NCBI GenBank assembly: GCA_043782485.1
Contig: JAYWAL010000012.1
Span: 1-19,675, forward strand
Length of the DNA: 19,675 nt
Direction: 5' to 3'
Source: JANXUC01 sp043782485
GTDB taxonomy: Bacteria; Acidobacteriota; Terriglobia; Terriglobales; Acidobacteriaceae
Shown: positions 15,236-19,675 of the stretch, piece by piece
Numbering within the stretch: position 1 is the stretch's first letter
How the letters are laid out: each line of letters begins with the position of its first letter
Notes under the pieces: model-generated
What the model was told of the DNA's origin: nothing
What the model saw: only the letters and a program-made list of their open reading frames with translations
Databases searched by the model: none
Position numbers and translations under genes: made by a program

Positions 15236-15985
15236 ATGAGTGACGCCAACAAAAGTTCGGATAGCCAGAGTTCGGAGAACCAGAGCCTGGCGGCCAAAAA
15301 GCCGGAAACGGACTGGACACGCCTCCTAACGGACCCGGAACTGGTGGGCCATATTGGGACGCTGCTGCAAGCGTATCGTGAAGCTGCGCCGGACCGTCGG
15401 GAAGAGGCGCTGGTAGCGGCGATGCGGAAGATTCGCGCAGGTGCTGGTGGTTCCATACCGACACCGAGAGCCTCCACTGCCACCGCAGCCGCAACAGCAC
15501 CCGCGCGGCAAGAAGTGGCAGAAGCTTTGCCGGAACCACCCGCGGCCATGGCCCCATCACCAGTAGTACGACCGCCGTTTGTGCCTGACCTTTTCACACC
15601 CTCTTTTGGGCAAGACCGCCGTACGTTCCCACGGCTGCGCTGCTTCATTGCGGTCGAATTGCGTTGCGAAGGCTGGGACGCACCGGTATGGGGGAATCTG
15701 GCGAATGTGAGCGCGGGCGGTTGCTATATTGAAACTCTGGAACCTGTCCGCAAAAGCACGAAGCTGGAGATCGGGCTGTGGGCCAACAATGGCAAGGTGT
15801 GGGTTAAAGGCATTGTGATCACTGGCGTGGTAACCGAGAACAATCCCACGTTTGGCGTGCGCCTGAAGTACACCAACATGGACGCGAGCGAGCGGGATAC
15901 TCTTCGCTTCTTCTTGAAATTCGTGGAAGATACGACGAAGAACTATGAAAAGCAGAATGGGTATCTGGCGCAGCTCAAGCGCTAA
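15236..15985 (+). CDS. PilZ-domain (cyclic di-GMP binding) protein
   Basis: The protein has 249 residues. An N-terminal helical part (about 22-68) is followed by an Ala/Pro/Thr-rich linker (about 70-125) and then a C-terminal PilZ domain (about 127-232). The two cyclic di-GMP binding motifs are present: R-x-x-x-R at Arg129-Arg133 (RRTFPRLR) and N-x-S-x-x-G at Asn157-Gly162 (NVSAGG, with Asn in place of the usual Asp). Binding is therefore likely. The N-terminal domain presumably passes the signal on, but its partner is unknown. The frame opens at a TTG (15203), but the ATG at 15236 is preferred; GAAG 7 bases before it is a weak ribosome site. PilZ proteins often steer motility, pili or polymer export. 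Confidence 0.9.
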   Translation: MSDANKSSDSQSSENQSLAAKKPETDWTRLLTDPELVGHIGTLLQAYREAAPDRREEALVAAMRKIRAGAGGSIPTPRASTATAAATAPARQEVAEALPEPPAAMAPSPVVRPPFVPDLFTPSFGQDRRTFPRLRCFIAVELRCEGWDAPVWGNLANVSAGGCYIETLEPVRKSTKLEIGLWANNGKVWVKGIVITGVVTENNPTFGVRLKYTNMDASERDTLRFFLKFVEDTTKNYEKQNGYLAQLKR

Positions 15986-16090
15986 TTGTTTCTGAAACAC
16001 TCAATTCCGCCCACACTGCGTTGCGATCCTCCAGATTTAGCCATCCAGCTGCGAAACCGCCCCACGTAGCTCACCTCATCCCTCCCGTCA

Positions 16091-16096
16091 TATAAT
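16091..16096 (+). promoter_or_regulatory. Candidate -10 element (TATAAT) for the DinB gene
   Basis: A perfect TATAAT lies 40 bases before the DinB start codon. The -35 position 17 bases upstream (AGCTCA) does not match the consensus, so this rests on the -10 box alone. Confidence 0.3.
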
Positions 16097-16135
16097 CCCC
16101 AGGAAAGCCTCCACTCCTTCCAAGCGCGAGATCCT

Positions 16136-16657
16136 ATGCCGGAAACCGCTCAGCAATACACGCAACGACTCCTAGGATATCTGGCGGGCAAGCCAGCTCT
16201 CCGTATCCAGCAATCGACGCCAAAGCGACTTGCACTGCTAACCAATCGCGTTGATCGCAAGAAACTCACGCAACGCCCGGCACCCGACAAGTGGTCGGTA
16301 GCGGAAATTCTGGCGCACCTGGCCGACTCGGAATTGGTCATCGGCTGGCGATTGCGACTGATTCTCGCCTCGAACGGCGCGTCGATCCAGCCCTACGATC
16401 AAGACGTATGGGCCTCGACGTTCAACTATCGCCGTCGCGACCCTGGGGCTTCGTTGGGAACATTTCGCGTTTTGCGGGGGAGCAACGTCGCGCTCTTGAA
16501 GAGTGCGCCGAAGAGCTCTATGGAACGCTTCGGAATTCACGCCGAACGCGGAAAAGAAACCGTTTCCCATTTTATGAATCTGGTGGCAGGGCATGATCTC
16601 AACCATTTACAGCAGATCGAAAGAATCCTGCACGCAACAAAAGGGAAACGCAAATAG
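16136..16657 (+). CDS. DinB-family protein
   Basis: This 173-residue four-helix-bundle protein is of the DinB/YfiT type. The three metal-binding histidines are visible: His61 (LAHLADSE), His153 and His157 (GHDLNHLQQ). Characteristic family words are DKWSVAEILAHLADSE at 51-66 and AGHDLNHLQQIERI near the end. Members bind a divalent metal and some act as thiol-dependent transferases, for example on bacillithiol or mycothiol; many are uncharacterised. The substrate here is unknown. The gene is followed after 19 bases by a short-chain dehydrogenase gene, so the two are probably co-transcribed. Confidence 0.92.
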   Translation: MPETAQQYTQRLLGYLAGKPALRIQQSTPKRLALLTNRVDRKKLTQRPAPDKWSVAEILAHLADSELVIGWRLRLILASNGASIQPYDQDVWASTFNYRRRDPGASLGTFRVLRGSNVALLKSAPKSSMERFGIHAERGKETVSHFMNLVAGHDLNHLQQIERILHATKGKRK

Positions 16658-16676
16658 GAGGCGAACGGAACAACTT

Positions 16677-17456
16677 ATGGGCTCGACCGCTCTGATCACC
16701 GGCGCTTCCTGCGGCATTGGCTATGAACTTGCCAAATTGTTCGCGCGTGATGGCAACAATCTGGTCCTCGTGGCACGTAGCGGAGATAAACTGGCCCAGC
16801 TCGCCGCGGAACTGGAGAAGGCCTACAAGATTCGCGCCGCCGTCGTCATCGCTGACCTCGCGCTCGCCGACGGGCCTGAGCAGGTTTTTGCCGCGACTCG
16901 GAAGACGGCCATTGACGTCGACGTTTTGGTCAACAACGCTGGCTTCGGCCAATTTGGCTATTACGTCGAGACCGATCTACAGGAAGAGTTGCGGCAAATT
17001 CAACTCAACATCGCATCCCTGACGCATTTGACCAAGCTATACCTGCGTCCAATGGTAGAACGCAAACGCGGTCGCATTCTGAACGTGGCATCGACCGCCG
17101 CGTTTCAGCCGGGGCCTTTGATGGCTGTTTATTACGCGACCAAGGCTTACGTGCTGTCGTTTTCCGGAGCGCTCTCGAACGAGCTGCGAGGCACGGGGGT
17201 GACGGTGACTTGCCTTTGTCCGGGGCCGACGACTACGGAGTTTCACAAGCGGGCGGCGATGGATCTTTCCAACATCATGAAGGCTCCGTTCATGGATGCG
17301 AAGTCGGTGGCCGAGATTGGCTATCGCGGGATGTTAAAGGGGAAAAGTACCGTGATTGCCGGAAAGATGAATTGGCTGGTGGCGCAGTCGACGCGGTTGG
17401 CGCCGAGGAGTTGGACAGCGGCGGTGGCACGACGAGTGCAGGAGCAGCGGCGGTAG
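16677..17456 (+). CDS. Short-chain dehydrogenase/reductase (SDR)
   Basis: This 259-residue cytoplasmic oxidoreductase has the classic SDR layout: cofactor motif TGASCGIG at 8-15, NNAG at 86-89, and catalytic Ser139, Tyr152 and Lys156 (YYATK). CPGPTTTEF at 181-189 is typical of the DltE/YqjQ-like branch, in which substrates are rarely known. Arg34 after the second strand (LVARS) favours NADP(H). AGGAGG (16656-16661) overlaps the DinB stop codon, but the spacing to the ATG (15 bases) is longer than usual, which may reduce translation. The reading frame extends upstream into the DinB gene without a better start. Its stop lies 6 bases from that of the oppositely oriented guaA. Confidence 0.93.
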   Translation: MGSTALITGASCGIGYELAKLFARDGNNLVLVARSGDKLAQLAAELEKAYKIRAAVVIADLALADGPEQVFAATRKTAIDVDVLVNNAGFGQFGYYVETDLQEELRQIQLNIASLTHLTKLYLRPMVERKRGRILNVASTAAFQPGPLMAVYYATKAYVLSFSGALSNELRGTGVTVTCLCPGPTTTEFHKRAAMDLSNIMKAPFMDAKSVAEIGYRGMLKGKSTVIAGKMNWLVAQSTRLAPRSWTAAVARRVQEQRR

Positions 17457-17462
17457 TAACCC

Positions 17463-19070
17463 CTATTCCCACTCGATTGTGCCTGGCGGTTTTGAGGTAA
17501 CGTCGTAGACGACGCGGTTTACGCCCTTCACTTCATTCACAATTCGACTGGACATGGTCTTCAGAACTTCGTGCGGCAGAAACACCCAATCCGCAGTCAT
17601 TCCATCCTCAGAATGCACGCAGCGGATGGCGCAGGTATAGGCATAGGTGCGCTGGTCGCCCATCACACCGACCGATTTGACCGGTAGCAGCACGGCAAAC
17701 GACTGCCAAATCTTGGTATAAAGCCCGGCGCGTTTGATTTCCGCGACTACGATTTCATCGCATTCGCGGAGAATGTCGCAGCGGTCTTTCGTCACTTCAC
17801 CCAAAACCCTGACAGCGAGACCCGGGCCGGGAAACGGCTGACGTTGCAACATGTCGTCCGGCATGTTGAGGTCGCGGCCGATGCGGCGAACTTCATCCTT
17901 GAACAAGTCTTTCAGCGGTTCGATCAGCTTGAGCTGCATTTTGTCTGGCAGGCCGCCGACATTGTGGTGCGACTTGATGGTTTGCGAAGGCCCGCGGACA
18001 GAACGCGACTCAATCACATCCGGGTAGAGCGTGCCCTGCACCAGCCAAAAGTTTTCCAGCTTTTCGTCCGCCTTCGCTTCGCCGGTCTTTGGAGCAAAGG
18101 GTCTCTTCTTCCCTGCTGCGCTGTCCACAATCTTGTGGGCTTCCTCTTCAAACACGGCAATAAATTCGTTGCCAATAATCTTGCGCTTGGCCTCCGGCTC
18201 GGTGATGCCGCCCAATTTGCGCAGGAAGCGAGAGCTGGCATCCACAGCTTCGATGTGCAGGCCCAGCTTATCGCGGAGGCTCTGCTGAACCTTGGCGAAC
18301 TCATCTTTCCGCAGGACGCCGTTATCCACAAAAATACAGGTCAGGCGGGACTTGCCTTGCTCGTCGCGGAGGGCGCGGTCGACGAGTACGGCCGCGACTG
18401 AGGAATCGACTCCGCCCGAAATGGCGCAAATGGCGCGTCCGTTGCCTACCTGTTGTTTGACTTGAGCAATCGTCGTGTCGATAAAGTGCAGCGGCGTCCA
18501 ATTCGGCGACGCCCCACAGATTCCGAAGACGAAGTTCTTAAGAATTTCCGCACCAAGGGGCGTGTGATGGACCTCGGGATGGAACTGCACCGCCCACATC
18601 TTCTTGTCGGCATTTTCAATTCCAGCCAGCGCATTTGGCGACTGCGCAATTCGGCGAAAGCCCTGCGGCAGCGCTTCGGCCTCGTCTCCGTGGGACATCC
18701 AGACGGAAAGCTCACGCGGCAGGCCTTGAAATAGAACAGACTGCTCAATGACCTCCACCTGCGCGTGTCCATACTCGCGTTTGGTGCCGGGCTTCACCTT
18801 GCCGCCGAGAGTGTGCACCATGAAGTGCAGACCGTAACAGATGCCGAGCACAGGCAGCCCAAGTTCGAGCACACGCGGGTCAGACGGAGGCGCGTCCGCG
18901 TCGTACACCGAACTCGGCCCGCCCGACAGAATGATGCCGACAGGCTTATAGCCGCTAATTTCTTCCAGCGAAGCGTTACAAGGAAGGACAGCAGAGAAGA
19001 CGTTCTGTTCGCGGATGCGGCGCGCAATCAGCTGCGTGTACTGCGAGCCGAAGTCGAGGATGACGATCAT
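17463..19070 (-). CDS. guaA: GMP synthase (glutamine-hydrolysing), GuaA
   Basis: This enzyme converts XMP to GMP using ATP and glutamine, the last step of guanine nucleotide synthesis in the cytoplasm. The 535 residues include the glutamine amidotransferase domain (1 to about 190) with Cys78 (GICYG), His164 and Glu166 (FHPEVHH). The ATP pyrophosphatase domain follows, with P-loop SGGVDSS at 218-224 and HHNVGGLP at 368-375, and then the dimerisation domain ending in PPGTIEWE. Compared with the usual ~525-residue enzyme there is an extra Lys/Ala-rich segment at about 315-337, before QGTLYPDVIES. The ATG at 19070 is 7 bases after the upstream guaB3-type stop codon, so the pair is probably translated from one transcript. 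Confidence 0.98.
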   Translation of the reverse strand: MIVILDFGSQYTQLIARRIREQNVFSAVLPCNASLEEISGYKPVGIILSGGPSSVYDADAPPSDPRVLELGLPVLGICYGLHFMVHTLGGKVKPGTKREYGHAQVEVIEQSVLFQGLPRELSVWMSHGDEAEALPQGFRRIAQSPNALAGIENADKKMWAVQFHPEVHHTPLGAEILKNFVFGICGASPNWTPLHFIDTTIAQVKQQVGNGRAICAISGGVDSSVAAVLVDRALRDEQGKSRLTCIFVDNGVLRKDEFAKVQQSLRDKLGLHIEAVDASSRFLRKLGGITEPEAKRKIIGNEFIAVFEEEAHKIVDSAAGKKRPFAPKTGEAKADEKLENFWLVQGTLYPDVIESRSVRGPSQTIKSHHNVGGLPDKMQLKLIEPLKDLFKDEVRRIGRDLNMPDDMLQRQPFPGPGLAVRVLGEVTKDRCDILRECDEIVVAEIKRAGLYTKIWQSFAVLLPVKSVGVMGDQRTYAYTCAIRCVHSEDGMTADWVFLPHEVLKTMSSRIVNEVKGVNRVVYDVTSKPPGTIEWE

Positions 19071-19077
19071 GAGAGTC

Positions 19078-19675
19078 TTATTTTCCCATTCCGATTTTCT
19101 GGGCCTTCTGGAACAGCTTGCCTTCGTGCTTGATTTCGGGGGCGAGCACGATTTCGGTGAGCTGCAGGTTGCGGATGTTGCTGGCGCCGACCGCGCCCAT
19201 GCAGGTGCGGAGCGCGCCGACCAGGTTCTGCGTGCCGTCGTCGGTGCGCGCCGGGCCGTTCATGATTTCTTCGAGGCTGCCCGTGGTTCCGACGCGGATG
19301 CGGGTGCCGCGCGGCAGGTTGTGGTGCGGCGTGGCCATGCCCCAGTGGAATCCGCCGCCGGGCGCTTCTTTCGCGCGGGCGAAGGCGGAGCCGACCATGA
19401 CGGCGTCGGCGCCGGAGGCGAACGCCTTGCAGATGTCGCCGCCGGTGCTCATGCCGCCGTCGGTGATGATGGGCACGTACTTGCCGGATTTCTTGAAGTG
19501 GAAGTCGCGGGCCGCGGCGCAGTCCACGGTCGCGGTGACCTGTGGGACGCCGATGCCGAGCACGCCACGCGACGTGCAGGCATGACCCGGACCGACCCCG
19601 ACGAGCACGCCGACGGCGACGAGCGGCGCGATCCGATCGCGAGCGTCGAGGAACACGGCGGCCGACCCGGCGATC
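19078..19675 (-). CDS. guaB: IMP dehydrogenase, GuaB3 type (N-terminus beyond window)
   Basis: The C-terminal ~198 residues of an IMP dehydrogenase-family protein are present; the gene continues past the right edge with the frame open. The catalytic cysteine loop is visible as GPGHACTSRG, followed by VLGIGVPQVTAT, and the phosphate-binding motif as DGGMSTGGDICKAFASGADAVMVGS. AFARAKEAPGGGFHWGMATP and the end (EIKHEGKLFQKAQKIGMGK) match the GuaB3 class known from actinobacteria and cyanobacteria better than classic GuaB. The reaction would be IMP + NAD to XMP, feeding GuaA. Base composition is much more GC-rich than guaA. GMP reductase is less likely because of these motifs. Confidence 0.85.
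   Translation of the reverse strand, partial: IAGSAAVFLDARDRIAPLVAVGVLVGVGPGHACTSRGVLGIGVPQVTATVDCAAARDFHFKKSGKYVPIITDGGMSTGGDICKAFASGADAVMVGSAFARAKEAPGGGFHWGMATPHHNLPRGTRIRVGTTGSLEEIMNGPARTDDGTQNLVGALRTCMGAVGASNIRNLQLTEIVLAPEIKHEGKLFQKAQKIGMGK

Noticed and set aside
16136..17456. DinB-SDR pair as a possible defence or toxin-antitoxin system
   Set aside because: Both are common housekeeping-type families with intact enzyme motifs, and nothing around them suggests mobility or defence.
17844..18401. 185-residue plus-strand reading frame opposite guaA
   Set aside because: It lies wholly within the conserved guaA coding region and shows no protein features.

Overview
The window looks like a stretch of chromosome from an acidobacterium (Acidobacteriota, probably Terriglobia). 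This is inferred from the mix of genes, not from a marker gene. It includes large secreted Asp-box (VPS10/BNR) proteins, Ig-like lipoproteins with acidobacterial-style C-terminal repeats, Tat-exported ferritin-like and phosphoesterase proteins, a PilZ protein, and short intergenic hairpins with a TGAA loop. No phage, transposase, CRISPR array or plasmid genes were seen.

Left part (1-4670): the tail of a probable pilin-like protein; a membrane-anchored protein of unknown function (minus strand); a MIP18/SufT-like iron-sulfur assembly protein (plus); a tiny membrane protein (minus); an exported P1-family (DmpA-like) aminopeptidase (plus); and a Tat-exported ferritin-like protein (minus). Genes alternate strand. 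Tail-to-tail junctions carry hairpin-rich repeats or a GC-rich terminator hairpin.

Middle (4670-11960): a 1141-residue secreted Asp-box repeat protein followed closely by a SAM methyltransferase; a CsbD stress protein (minus); an isolated five-helix cytochrome c oxidase subunit III; a zinc alcohol dehydrogenase with a strong downstream hairpin; and a tRNA-Arg(CCG) gene with encoded CCA.

Right part (11960-19675): a lipoprotein with two Ig-like and four ~115-residue repeats (minus); a Tat-exported YkuE-like metallophosphoesterase; a PilZ protein; a DinB-SDR gene pair; then, on the minus strand, a purine pair in which an IMP dehydrogenase of GuaB3 type (cut by the window end) lies 7 bases upstream of guaA. 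Together these last two would carry IMP to XMP to GMP.

The window is mostly ordinary genome. I did not find a convincing undescribed system. The points most worth a second look are a sharp GC rise at the guaA/guaB3 border, the placement of the TGAA-loop hairpin repeats only at convergent gene junctions, an extra segment inside GuaA, and the orphan oxidase subunit III with an altered C-terminal motif.
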